Assembly (NCBI GenBank): GCA_004794655.1
Contig: SMMW01000576.1
Coordinates: forward strand, 5,054,501-5,118,500
DNA: 64,000 bases
Source: Marisa cornuarietis
Lineage: Eukaryota; Mollusca; Gastropoda; Architaenioglossa; Ampullariidae
Direction: 5' to 3'
Every line of letters starts with the position of its first letter. Within the stretch, counting starts at the first letter, position 1. Below are positions 1 to 12,053 of the stretch, one piece after another. The position numbers were made by a program, and so were the translations under genes. The notes beneath the pieces were generated by a model. That model was not told the DNA's origin. It made no database searches and saw only the letters and a list, made by a program, of their open reading frames with translations.

Positions 1-219
1 CATTTTTCCTAAACAGATAAATAATATGTAAAACAAGAGTATGGTGTTAAAAAACTCCCTTGTTCCTATGAAATCAGCTGAGTTTTCCACTTGAAGTTTT
101 CTTTGACAAAATGAGTAGGAGAGGAGCTGAGTGAACGACATGGGAAATTGTTGATAATGCCTGAGTATGAACTCCATCTTTTAAAATTAGTTTTTTGGGG
201 GACCTATTTTATTTCTTTT

Positions 220-225
220 TATTTA
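220..225 (-). promoter_or_regulatory. Candidate polyadenylation signal of the KY-like gene
   Basis: TTTATT on the plus strand reads AATAAA on the minus strand, about 28 bases beyond the KY-like stop codon at 255-253. The position fits a short 3' UTR. The surrounding sequence is T-rich, so chance occurrence is possible. Confidence 0.4.
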
Positions 226-252
226 TTGGAAGCAGTGATGCAGGTCAGCGGA

Positions 253-3200
253 CTAAATATTAGACAAAGTCTGTAGGGTACTATTTCGCGAATGGAGTAC
301 CTGTTCTTTTCTGCCTTTCACTGTGCACGTCAACTGCTGGTCTTGCGTAAGCAGGTAGTTGAGGACGTTGTTGTAATCACTGTCATTTTCACCTTTCCAG
401 GTGTCGATCTGCAGTCCGTACTCAGGGTTGTTGTCATCATAAGGGACCCTGACGCTGACGGTCACCTGATCACCTTTTTGCTCATGCTCAACGCGACTGA
501 CGAACTCGTCACTTCCGCGGTCGTGGTGCACAAGCCTGGCCCGCACATGCGTGGATGGCTGAGTGCGGAATTTAAAGCGAATTTTCTCCCCTTCGCGAAC
601 TTTAATCATTCCGTCTTCACGAGATGGCTCTGACAGGCCCGCATCATGCGCCTCGTTACCAAAACCATATCCGGCTTCCGGTACGGAGGGCAGAGGTCGT
701 TGTTTCTTAATTGGCCCTGAGCACTCTATAAATATGTATATGAGTACCGATTTGCGGTTGTTTAAGATGTGGAGTAGGTACAGACCAGGTACAGGCAGGC
801 GTGTGATGAGCGACTTTGGTGCTGCGTTGACCACAACGTAGGATTCTAGTTGTAACTTTTTAGGTAATGAGGTGTTGGACACACCTGAATTAAAGTAGAG
901 TTTGTATTGATTGAGTGACTCATCTCTGGGAACATCATCAAACCTGATGGCGCATTTGCCTTTTGGCGCTTTTGTGGCAATCCCCAGTTTGTCGGACATC
1001 CGCCAGCCAGAATCAACATACGCCTTTGTCACCTCTGGTTTGCTTGCAAACTTTTCAAACGACCACGGCTTCTCCAGCAGCTGCCATGCTTTCTCTTCAG
1101 ATTGAAAGAAGTAGATGAAGTGTTCGGGGTCGGTGAGGAAGAAGAAATCGTCAAATTTCTGTCTGTAATACGGAGGGCAGTAGCCGCTTCAAAAACAATC
1201 ATGACAAGTTAGTTTGATTCAGTAAGAAATTAACTACTTTTTTGTCAGTATACCATTCTAAAATAATGTCATTGTATAAACCCAGTATCAAAACACTCAT
1301 CCATTCTCCTGTCATACCACATATGTGAAGCTCAACAGATATGAGAGAGTAAGGTATTAAAGACAAAGACTTACCCGATCGATTTGAGGTATAAACAGAT
1401 TCTGGTAAGTAGAAATAGTATAAGTATATTCTTAAATTTCAGCTCCTAAAACACAGTGGTTTATTTACTATCCAATTTCAAAATTGGCGATTTGCGCATT
1501 TTGTCAGCAAGTCCTGTACAATATGCGGTCAGGGCAGTGAGGTCCACAATGGCCAGAAAGTGGAATAATTCATCGGGTTTATCAGACTATCTTCATCAAT
1601 CGTGTTCTAGAAGGAAAGACGAACGTGAAACCTTAAAGGTATAAAACTCTACATGTTTGAACCTGAAGATTGTGAAGGTTCAAAACCCTAAACACAATAT
1701 GCTCAGGCAGCAGACGACGAAGAATGATTTCATGATACAACATTGTCAGCATCGTCAAATTTTACAAACTGCTGGTGACCATTACAATTTATGTTTCTCT
1801 GTTTACTTACATACTGTCTCAAAAACAAGTAAGTATTCTTAAATGTTTAGTGCATATACTGAATAGACTAAAATTATGAAGTATTTAAAACGCATACAGT
1901 ATTTCATTGTTTTATATGATGTGATAGGTGGTGACTGCTTTGAAAATATAATTCCAGATAACTCACAAAGTGACCAAAGTATTGCTGGATTACATTTTGG
2001 CATGTATTTTTAATTTCAAAGGTATCAGAGTGGTCCTTCCTGACTGTGCTATATCTACCATCAGCAATCACTTTCCAAGTGCTGACGACATCTATGAAGG
2101 CTGTATGGAACCTCAGAAGTTTGCATGCATGTATACATATAAACACATCTCTCTCTTCACTCTTAACAGCATAGAATTTTGTGGACACCAAGTTAATTCT
2201 TAGTTTTTTATCCTGAGATAAAATTACTTGGGATTTGATCAAGCAGTTGCAGAAAAAACATCATTTTGAATGTTTTACTATGTATGTGTGTATGTGATTG
2301 TGAAACTTCTTGTTTTATGCATGTAAACAGCACCACTGACATATGTCTTGATAGCAATGACAAAATATAACGATTCATGTGTCTTTGTTTTATGTGTTTT
2401 ATTGCAATATTCAATTTTCACAAACTTTTGTGAAACGCCGCTCGATGGCTGCTGATTTTTCTGGTGGAATGTCCTGAAAGTCTGTGCACAGTGCAGGTGG
2501 TGCAGGTTGGGCTCTTTCTGGTACATGTCTGAGCTTCATGTCAGAAATGCTTTGTCTTGCTGCTAATTTCAGGACTACTGAGATTAGCTCTTCAAAATAG
2601 TCTGAAAATACACATTGATCTGCATAGTTGTAAGCCATCTTCAAAATTCACCACATTTCAAGATTGCTAAAACGCAGTACTAATACGTGGAGTATGTTTT
2701 CAAAAGTAAACTTTCATGTTGTCCCATTAAGATGTATTTGGCAATATTTTGCTGCTTCTTGATATTACATTTTTAATCATTCACACGGGGGAAACTTACC
2801 ATAGTTACAGTCTACTGTCTTCAGTTATACTTTGAATTCTTTCTTTGCCTTTCTGAAGGACAGGTTGATGTGCCATCAGAAGAACTGCTAATTTAATTTA
2901 AACTGAGCTTTCCTCTCTGTGTGTGAATCATCACTTTTTATGTTAAATAAAGTGTTCCAGAAAATTTAGTATTCATAGTATAAAGGCCACTGTTAGCATG
3001 CATCACAGCAAATAAACAGTAAGTAATATTGTTTTTACTTAGGCAAAAATCGTTGTAAAACTCAGTTACCCTTGTCTCTGAAATACAGCAATTATCAATT
3101 CCAATAATAAACTGACAAAAAGCAATAATTTTTTTACACAGGTTCCTTACAAATAGTATACACCACAGATTCCTTGCAATTTATATGTATAGTCATAAAA

Positions 3201-6200
3201 ATGTTATCTACACAGGTTACTTCTAAATCACACACTGACCCAAACAGCTTACATAATGTCTTAATGCACAGGAAAGTATTCAAAATTAAATTACCAATGT
3301 ATCTGTTTGCACATCAGCACTTGTGCTTTGATTGGTATCAACTGATGGTGCAGCTGTATGAGGGCACACAGTTGTGTCAGTGCCGATGGGGAAAAATGAA
3401 AAGAATTCACTCAGAACCTATTTGAAAAAATATTTGTAAACTGAATGACAACCAGTTTCATTGAAATAAGTGATTGAATGAAATAGTGTTATACATAATA
3501 TTGCATATATACTACTCTTTGGGTAATGCCTAAAGTATTTTATAAAATAATAATGTCATTTATATTATGATGAAATTTACACAATGCCATCATAGTTTGT
3601 GAAAATCCTAAAAGCTGTCTAAGATTACTTACTCTTTGGTGTTGACAGATATTGCTACACCTGGCAGCCAGTACCAACTTGAGACTGGTCTGTGCTGACT
3701 GGTAGTAGTTACAGTGATAGTTGCACTTGTCACCGTTGTGACAGACTGTGTGGTGACAGTATTACATGCACTGGACGCTTTATGGTGAAACTGCTGTGTT
3801 GCTGGACGAAAAAATTGCTTCTGTGTAGTAGGCACGGACCCTGGAAGAAGACGCTTTTGCAGTACCCCTCACCCCTCTTGCTGTCATCAGCGTACAAGTT
3901 ACTGGGCAACATTCGGGAGCAAAGTGGCCTTCGCATACGACAGACTACTGAGTAGGTGCGATGAAGTTATCTTTACACTCAAGAATAAAGTTGATCCATT
4001 GTCTTCTCAACGGTGAATCTTTTTGGAAAGTAGCCACACGTATTTCATTACTTTGTTTTCCGGTACATTTAAAGACACAATAGTTCCCAAATCTGCGCTT
4101 GGGCTTTCAAGATTGGGTATTTTCTGGACGCTGTGGTCACCTGCATGTCACACACGGCTTCGGGGGCAAATGGAGATTTGAACAGGTGAAGAAATCCTTT
4201 TAATTTCTCGAGATTCGTGTTTCTCCTTGCGATTTCATGCTCGAGACATTAATATGAAAGGAGTCTTTTGAGTGTGATATGTGTCACCAATCGGGTAGGT
4301 CTTTAACTACTTTAGAGATAAAATGTATACAAACATACAGATTTTCAGAAACTTCACGTGTAAACAAACATAATTAAAGAGATAATTTAAAGTATTAGAT
4401 CTCTCCTATATGATGACAATAATCTTTAAAATATTAAGACATTTATGTTTAACATAATTACTACGAGATATTTTAAGAGGTATTCTGACTATTTTGCTTA
4501 CTAACAATAATATTAACGTTTGTCCGAATTATGATTGCTTTTGATATAATAAAAAGGGCAATCTGTGTTTCTTCTTACCATCCAGTCTGCTGACGGGCAG
4601 CTTTACCAGCGTCCTCCACCATCACCCAGCCACCCGTATAGTAGCCTCCGCCTTCTTCTATGAAACTTTCCTCCAGGTGAACGAGGCGCCACGACCCGTC
4701 GACGTGCACCGCGTTCCACGTGCTGTTTGGTGACCTTGACGGAAACTTCCAGCTGAGCGATTCTTTTTTGATTCCTCGAAGAACAACGCATGGCAGCCCA
4801 GCAAGCCTGTCCAGGGAACGCTCGTCAGTCAACAGAGATAAGCACGAACAACAAACTTCAATGGAGAGAGAGAGAGCTATTGTGTAAATAAACTACTAAA
4901 CGAGGTACATCAACAGAGAAAATATGATCTACTTCAAGACAGCAGTCGTCACGAGAGCAACAACACTTTTCTTTATAGCATGAGTTCAGCATCACAATTG
5001 CTTGATTTCTTGAGTTTTTCTTTGTGTCAGCAACTAGGACTTTATCGCAGAGGCATCAACAAGCTTCAAGAGAGAACTCGTCAGAAACAATGATGCCTTC
5101 CAAAATAACCCGCAGTGAATAATTAGGTATACAACGCATTCATCAGAGGAGGGGCTGGTATTAATGCCAACCATGATATTTATTCCTGTTGGTTGACAGT
5201 TAGTCACATCACTACTTAACTTAAAAAATAACTTTTGAGGAAACTGAAATAAATACACTGCCAATCAATCATAAGAGTCATTGCAAAACATAGCATAAAA
5301 TACAATACAGACGTACACTACCTTAGTCCAGCATACCTGCAAAGGTAGGAAAAGAATTCCCAGAGATATTTCCGTTTTTGAACGACGTACTTTAAGTAGC
5401 CATAAGGAAGAGAAACAGGGTGGTCTCTGGTGTAAGAGCTTCCGTTTGTCAGGTTCTGCCATTTTATCCACATGTAAAGTGCTCTCACCTTCTGCACGTC
5501 TGTTGATAAATCTTTGGTCAGAAGTGACACGAGGTCGTCAAAGCTGATTGAGTGTCGATCTTCTGACTGTTAATAGAAGAGTAGTTGACTACGACATGTT
5601 CAGTCGCATGAAGAATGTTTCTAGTACAAGACTTGTGTATTATGTTCTTATCTATTTCATAAAACAGATGAAGTAGTGACAGCACTAACATTATGTTCTC
5701 CTCACGAATATACTATTATCGGTACGAGTACTACACTTTATTTACAGTACTGAAACCCAAAACAATGGGAGTTAAAGCTTTAATTGTACACCTCGCTTAG
5801 TATACTAGCGATATAATTCAAAATTTCTTTTCCCTCTTGAAATGTGCTCAGGGTTAATATAAACTTACTCAAGCCTATTCAGTCAAGTTCTCTCTCCCTT
5901 ACTCATTGTGTGTGAGTGTTAGGGGGGTTGGTGCTAGAGAAAGTGGGGAGAAAATTGTTACAGCGAGGGAGAGAGAAAGACAAACACATAAATCAATCAG
6001 AGAATGAGTCTAGTAGTGCATACAAATGTCCAGAAGGTGATAAGGTGCTTAGTGACTGGCAATGGGCACAGGCATTCCACTTTTTTTTTTTTAACAAATC
6101 CAACGCACAGTAGAACATTCTTTCTTGACATAGATTCTGTCCAGCCCCCGTATCAGCGGTTTGCCACGACCAAATAAAAAAAAGGGGGGGAGGAGGGTTC

Positions 6201-6781
6201 TAAGTTTCCAAAAGGCGCTATGCGTGACGAGGCGAATTCCAACAGCACAAACGAGCCTTGTATTCATTTTTCTTTGTCCCAAAATCCACTTCCGCTGAAC
6301 TTTCCATTTTGCTGCTACCCTTTTCACTGTTTGCATAAGTTACCGTTATATATAGCTATCGGTATTGTCCGTTTGTTATTTTAAGCCTTGGAACGTATTA
6401 CCCACGTATACGGGGGCACAACTCACGGTCGCCAAAATCGGTTGTCTCCCGTGGTCATCTACAGAAGCGAAGTCTTCCTTCTCGAAAATCTCGCTTTTCT
6501 TGGTGACAGGTGGTGCAGGTGGAGGACACGTGGGTCCTTGCACAGACTGCCACAGGTCCTATAGAAAGTTGCAAAAGTAGCGCTGAAAACTTTATAATCA
6601 TCAGAAACTCGGCAACGATGATTTACGGATTCAGTTGTGTTATCCTAATGCTGCTGTGGATTTCCTGTAATCACTATAAGGTCGCCTAGAGCAAATCACG
6701 TGACAAAATGTCTTTTACCTGAATCTGTTTGGCCCTCTCGTCAGTCTTATATTCCCACGCGGGATGGAAGTCGTAGAACAT
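253..6781 (-). CDS. KY: Kyphoscoliosis peptidase (KY)/hillarin-like protein, catalytic triad apparently lost; five exons
   Basis: Exons in transcript order: 6781-6719, 6558-6427, 5566-5337, 4806-4579, 1186-253. All have GT/AG borders and the phases join without a break, giving 528 codons. The start begins MFYDFHPAWEY, with an in-frame TAA just upstream. Exon 2 carries KKSEIFEKEDF. Exons 3-4 form a transglutaminase-like core: DVQKVRALYMW (88-98), LCRLAGLPCVVLRG (140-153) and NSTWNAVHVDGSWRLVH (169-185). Exon 5 carries DDFFFLTDPEHF and the KY-type Ig-like region. KY/hillarin proteins are muscle or cytoskeletal scaffolds (known for the family). Active members need Cys, His and Asp. Here those sites align to about Arg130, Ser170 and His185, so a non-enzymatic role is inferred. 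The 3.4-kb last intron could hide another exon, but the direct join is in phase. The transcript points away from the PGAP6-like gene. Confidence 0.9.
1187..4578. other. Large last intron of the KY-like gene, no gene recognised
   Basis: AT-rich 3.4-kb intron. Minus-strand open stretches lie at 2644-2411 and around 2242-1904. The first encodes a sequence rich in charged residues (KLAARQSISDMKLRHVPERAQ). I could not assign it to a family. These stretches may be remnants of an inserted element, but no terminal repeats were found by eye. No RNA gene or other exon is supported. Confidence 0.4.
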
Positions 6782-6937
6782 TCTGGAACGTTAAAACACT
6801 TTGTGACTTTGCATTCACCAGTCACACCACACAGTCTCGTGTCAACTCGCAGTCACATTTGACAAGACCATCATCATGAGATCTACCCCTACTACAAACT
6901 ATCCGGTAATGTTCTCTTACCCCGCTATACCATTTTA

Positions 6938-6983
<46 letters not shown>

Positions 6984-7980
6984 ACACACACAGGCATGAA
7001 GAGAGACAGAAGAAGAAGAAGAAATCACATTGGAAAGTAACTAATGGCTTGACTATAAAGATGCTAAATTTTATTCTGCTTTTCTTGCTTTTACTGTCCC
7101 TCCTAGACGGATCTGGGTTTCTTGTTATTACTGAAAAATGCCTCTGAACATTTTTATTTCCATACGGGAAGCCAAATTCCTGTCGAGCCCTCAAGTCACG
7201 GGCCGGTCAAGCGAAGTGCGAGTACAAGCCTTTCCTGCCTGTACTTTAGGCTGTTCTACCTGGCAATTATCCTGCTGTTACGGGATGGTATCTCGCCGTA
7301 TGTATGCTCGATGTATGCTCGATAAATACGAAGGACTATATCTTGTTCTTACTTAAGTAGAACAAGCGAAACATTTGCAGAAATCAATTTTTTGCAACAA
7401 AAGGAATTCATCAGATGTATATGCAGAGATACAACTGCATAAAATCCACATTTCAGTTTCATGACATCCTTGAGATTGTAAAAAACAAAACAAAAAAATT
7501 GTAGGTGAAAATAAAAAGGGGACACAATTGGGACACAACATCTGGTCAGCCATGAAGTCTGCTAGCTCTTGTTTTCACTAGCCGACGGCAATAATATTAA
7601 TCATGGCCTGGAGCACTCTTCACTTCAGTAAACTATTTGAATGTGGAACAGCAGCTAACTACAGCAAAAAGTGACACGATGAAGAGAAAACAAAACAACA
7701 GTACCTGAAAACGCGTTTGTTTGTTGTAGAACGAGACTGAGCAGCTGTCTTTCCACCTGGCGTTGGTCGAAAGTAAAGTCTGATAATAAACTCTTATCGA
7801 GGACTTCAGTATCTCCCGGTCAGCGATTTCTGGAGACTATGTACTTCCCGGTTCAGCAAGCGACATAAACATGATCGCTAACATATCACACATGTTTTAA
7901 GCTCAATTTAAAGAGAAGTCGTTCCAAGTGGTTAAACCTGTTCAAATTTCACGCAGAAATTGAAAGGAATTATAAATGAC

Positions 7981-8012
<32 letters not shown>

Positions 8013-8640
8013 GAGACACAAAATTATGTCTTGGTTAATGATCGATGACCACCCCCGACCTCTTCTGACGAGCAAGGAATGCATTGTAGTCAAGTGTGTC
8101 TCCTAGCATTGTAGTTCCGTGATTCTCACTGCATTTTCTTATCGAGTTTTTCTCTCTTTTTTGTCTCCTGTGGCCTGGTTTGCTTTTCGCCAAGATCTAA
8201 ATCCCCACTTTATCATTACTTTTTAAATATCTCATTTTGTCTCCAGTCTCAATGTCTTGTTTGTCCAAATGGTGCCAAAGCTAATGGTCATAATAAGTTA
8301 TTGTTATTTATGCAATCAGTTAAACGCGGTAAAAGTGTTTTTTAATTTGACTTCATTGTTGTGAAATCCGTTCATCTTTCTTCACAAATTCGTGTGAAAA
8401 GACACTGAATTGTGCATCCTTGTACCTTGGTTTTTTTTTTTTTTGGGGGGGGGTTTGATTACCAAGTACCTGCCAACGTAAGTCTCATTCTCTGTAAGCA
8501 TGCAGCGTGGCAGGTTTTAGAAAACCAAAGGTGGACACAAATGCCAAGTAACACTAAAGCTGTTAAAAGTATATAAATGACGAAAGGTAAGGTAAAATCC
8601 TCCAAATAGGAACGTTTTGTTCTTCAGAAGCTTTGCAGGC
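6782..8640. other. Intergenic spacer between divergent KY-like and PGAP6-like genes
   Basis: No gene is supported here. The stretch should hold the KY-like promoter (minus strand), but I saw no convincing TATA box. It contains an (AC)n tract at 6940-6992, a TTTA tetranucleotide run near 7982-8008, and a poly-T/poly-G stretch near 8432-8454. ORFs here are short and unsupported. Confidence 0.5.
6940..6992. repeat. (AC)n microsatellite
   Basis: About 53 bases of AC dinucleotide with one interruption (ACC) near 6982. It creates the artificial poly-CV peptide seen in reverse frames. Confidence 0.95.
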
Positions 8641-9367
8641 TTCTTATTATGATTCCTCCTACCCAGAACCTCAGGGTATGCACACATGAAAACAAATTCA
8701 CATTAGGTACCTTAATTGGTACAGTGGTAGACGGAAGGCACTCCTTTAGTGATCATGCGCACCAAGTGTACAAAAAGACCCAGCAACGACTGCACCTTCT
8801 GAGGAAAGTCCGCAGCTTCAACGTCAGCTCCTGGGTGCTGGAGACTGTCTACAGGTCTCTTGAGAGCACTCTTACTTTTAACATCGCTGCCTGGTATGGT
8901 CACCTCCTCGTCAAAGACAAGGCAAAGTTGGCCAGAGTCATCCACCAGGCAAATAAAATTATTGGTACACCACAGCTGCCATGCACTTTCTGACTTGCAC
9001 CTTCATGCAGTCAGAAAGATGGCATATAACATCATTTCAGACCGAACACACCCTCTCCATCCCTGCTTCTAGTTGTTGCCCTCAGGCAGGCGCTACAAAG
9101 TGCCACGTGTGCGAAAAACTGCGCATCAGAGGTCCTTTGTGCCAGCAGCCATCACCATCCTTAAAAGGCACAAGGACCACGAGGTCTACTGGCATCCTGC
9201 TTGCGAAGCTTCACATTTATGTGCGAGAATGTGTTGGTGCGCGTGTGTGTTAAATGTCTGTATGAGTATGTTTGCCTGCCCGTTATGTTATATGTTTTTG
9301 TGAGCTAAAGCAAAATTTCTGTCTTAGGCTTCCTCGAACAGACAATAAAGTTGATTTGATTTGATAT
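8640..9367 (+). mobile_element. 3' end of a non-LTR retrotransposon (LINE) with TTGAT tail
   Basis: Plus-strand frames encode the typical C-terminus of a LINE reverse transcriptase: FSDHAHQVYKKTQQRLHLLR, then TFNIAAWYGHL, VKDKAKLARVIHQANKIIG, and after frame changes HPLHPCF, LPSGRRYKVPRVRKTA and QRSFVPAAI. This order matches the end of Rex/CR1-like LINE polyproteins (family knowledge). The reading frame shifts at least twice, so the copy is dead. Past the coding part the element ends in an ATAAAG-containing 3' end and a short TTGAT tandem tail at about 9347-9366, typical of these LINEs. The 5' part is absent, so the copy is 5'-truncated. Confidence 0.8.
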
Positions 9368-9877
9368 ACATATGTCCACATGCAGACAGAGCCCCAAAAC
9401 GCACGCGTATGTACCTACATCAATAATATATCCGTATTCAAATGCAAAGGAATGATAAGTTAATATGAAATGGAAAGGTAATAAATATTTTAATATAATA
9501 TCTGTGCAAGACAGCATTCATATTATATATATATACCTAGTTTAGTTAAATCAACTTACGACGAACTGAGACAATGCCAGCCACTTCACACCCATTATTG
9601 ACTTTTGTTTCAGAACGCAAGGAAACTGCTGATTTTTAAAAACGAAAGGACATTAACAACTCAGAAGCTGGTTGGGAACAATTCCCAACTTGTCGTCTGC
9701 TTCTCGAGCACGTGACACAAAGCCTCGTTTTGAGCGTCAACGCGAGCGCGCAGTTCAGGAATTCCCCGCTTGGTTGAGTTATGTCGATGTGTTGACAACA
9801 GGCTGCACAGCCGACAGAGCTGCTGCGGCGAACAGATCGAGAGAAAGTCAGTCAGTCATCTCTCGCTGAAGCTCAGA

Positions 9878-11527
9878 ATGTACAGCACCGTTATGGAGCA
9901 GGAAAGAAGATGGAGGAGCATCACACTTCTTGCCGGCAGCCTGTTCCTCGCCGGCGTGACACTTGGCAAGGACTTGGCAGGTAAGGCATACATTTTACTG
10001 TGACACTGACCTCGTCACCTGTGTGTCGTCTGCTTGTCTAACGCATCTCAATATTCGCGGAAGTGTTGTGAGAGGTGCTTAAAACGCATTCAACCCTCAT
10101 TGATAGCGCAACAATAATTATTCCATCATGGTATGGTGGTCACGCTATTTATACAAAATGAAGCTCGTACATGTGCGGAGGAGGAAACTGGTGTTTTACG
10201 CCGAGCCAGCAACTTATAAGCCTTTATCATGGCAAGGCAGCCAGCTCTGTAAATTTTTGCTATATGCAGAGAAAGAGCAGCGTGCCCGAAACGAGAGCTG
10301 AACCCAGGACAGCTAACCCTCACTGTATTAGTGACATACGCTAACCGTTGTGCCAACGGACCGCCCTCGTGCATGTGCCATCAAAATTATCAAAATAATT
10401 TACCTATATGAACACATTACTACATCCTCACAATAATTTTCAAAAAGGGTATACACACATAAAAGTGTTTACCTGGATTAGGTGACAAAGCTCGATTTGG
10501 AGACCGCGGAGTCCTTGTTCGACAATCGGAATTCTGAATACCTGGTAATTTACAATTTTCGCGCTCTCTTGTGTGAACGCGATACTCACTCATTCAGTCA
10601 CAATCCTTAACCTTTAAAATCCTCATTCACTCCCTGGTATGATAGCAGATAAAATGTTTTAAAAAAAATTAGGTCAGTGTCGTGACAGTGCTTGAAGATA
10701 TATGTGGTCGCGCGCGCGTACGTATATATGTACGTGCGAGCGTATGCGTGTGAGAGAGAGAGAGAGAGAAAGAAAACGCATGCGTCAACATGTGTTTATG
10801 TGTGCCTAAAATAATCCTAGCTACACTCATTAATCTTCTGTCCAGAAGCCAGGATTTGTAAGTTGCATTAATTACTGTCACAAAGGCTTGACACATCATT
10901 TTGTGATGAGAGCTTAGCTTAGCACTCCTCCACTGCTCGTGGCTTCCATGAAAAAATGTCGACCTTTCCGTCTAAACCAACTCTAGCAATATTAGCAATC
11001 TTCACGTGAGCGCGCGACCAATGAAATTATCCAGTTTACTGGCAGAAAAATAACTTCGTTGTGCAATCGCGTAATTTTTATTTAAACCGATAAGAAATTT
11101 GTTTCAGCATTCTTAAGCATTCTAAAGGTTACGAATGTGCGAAGAGCTTGACAGTGCATTCGCTTCCGGGTGAAGATGGAGATTAAGCCGTCACTTTGAC
11201 CGCAGAGAGATACCAGAGACATTGAAACCGAAAGTGGAAGCCGTGGACTTTCCGCCTGATACAAGAATCGAAGTCTATTGTTACATTTCAGCAGGAGGAG
11301 AGAAGAAAAAGTACCCACAGAATGGAGGAGGCAGTATGAGAGAGGGATAGTCACGATGATAGAACGACGACCAAAGGACATAATATTTGAGCTTTTTACG
11401 GTCACGTGGTTTGAACAACTCTCACGGTTGGGTCTCACGGGTACTACGAATATAGCCGAGCTGCTTACGCTGGTGTACAAAACATTATTGTTATATTAAA
11501 TACGAGTCTTTAATAACTTCTTGACGC

Positions 11528-11580
<53 letters not shown>

Positions 11581-12022
11581 AACATTCTGCTTTCTCTAAG
11601 AGTTGTTTTGTACCCCCATTGTGTTTACTCTTACAAACTGACAGCATTGTAACTACAAGGTCAGTTGCATTGTTTAATCGTTACACGTAGTAACGATGAG
11701 AAAGACTGCGCGTGGTGGTTTTTATAGGCCGTATGTAAAATGTTGTATACATTTACCATAGATTATTTTTGCTCTTTATTTTATCATCGTGTACGTATAT
11801 GCCAGTGGTCTCTTAGTAAAGATTAGGTTCATTCATTATTTCTGAGTTACGACAGCGCGTTGAAGCGGAATTTCCCAGAGCTATAAATAGCTCGAGATAT
11901 TTTTATTTTCCTCGCGTTTGCAGTTAGTCTAGCATGCTATATCTCCAGGTTACCTCCTAGACAAACAAAGAAACAAACAAATAAGCACAAACACACACCT
12001 ACGCATGTACACGCACACACGC

Positions 12023-12053
<31 letters not shown>

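Noticed and set aside
10185..10366. tRNA gene
   Set aside because: A and B box-like sequences are present, but the acceptor stem cannot be formed and a second copy shares a non-tRNA body. It is a SINE.
11082..11480. 132-codon minus-strand ORF
   Set aside because: Composition is unremarkable, no family motif is seen, and it lies within an intron of the opposite-strand gene. Likely chance.
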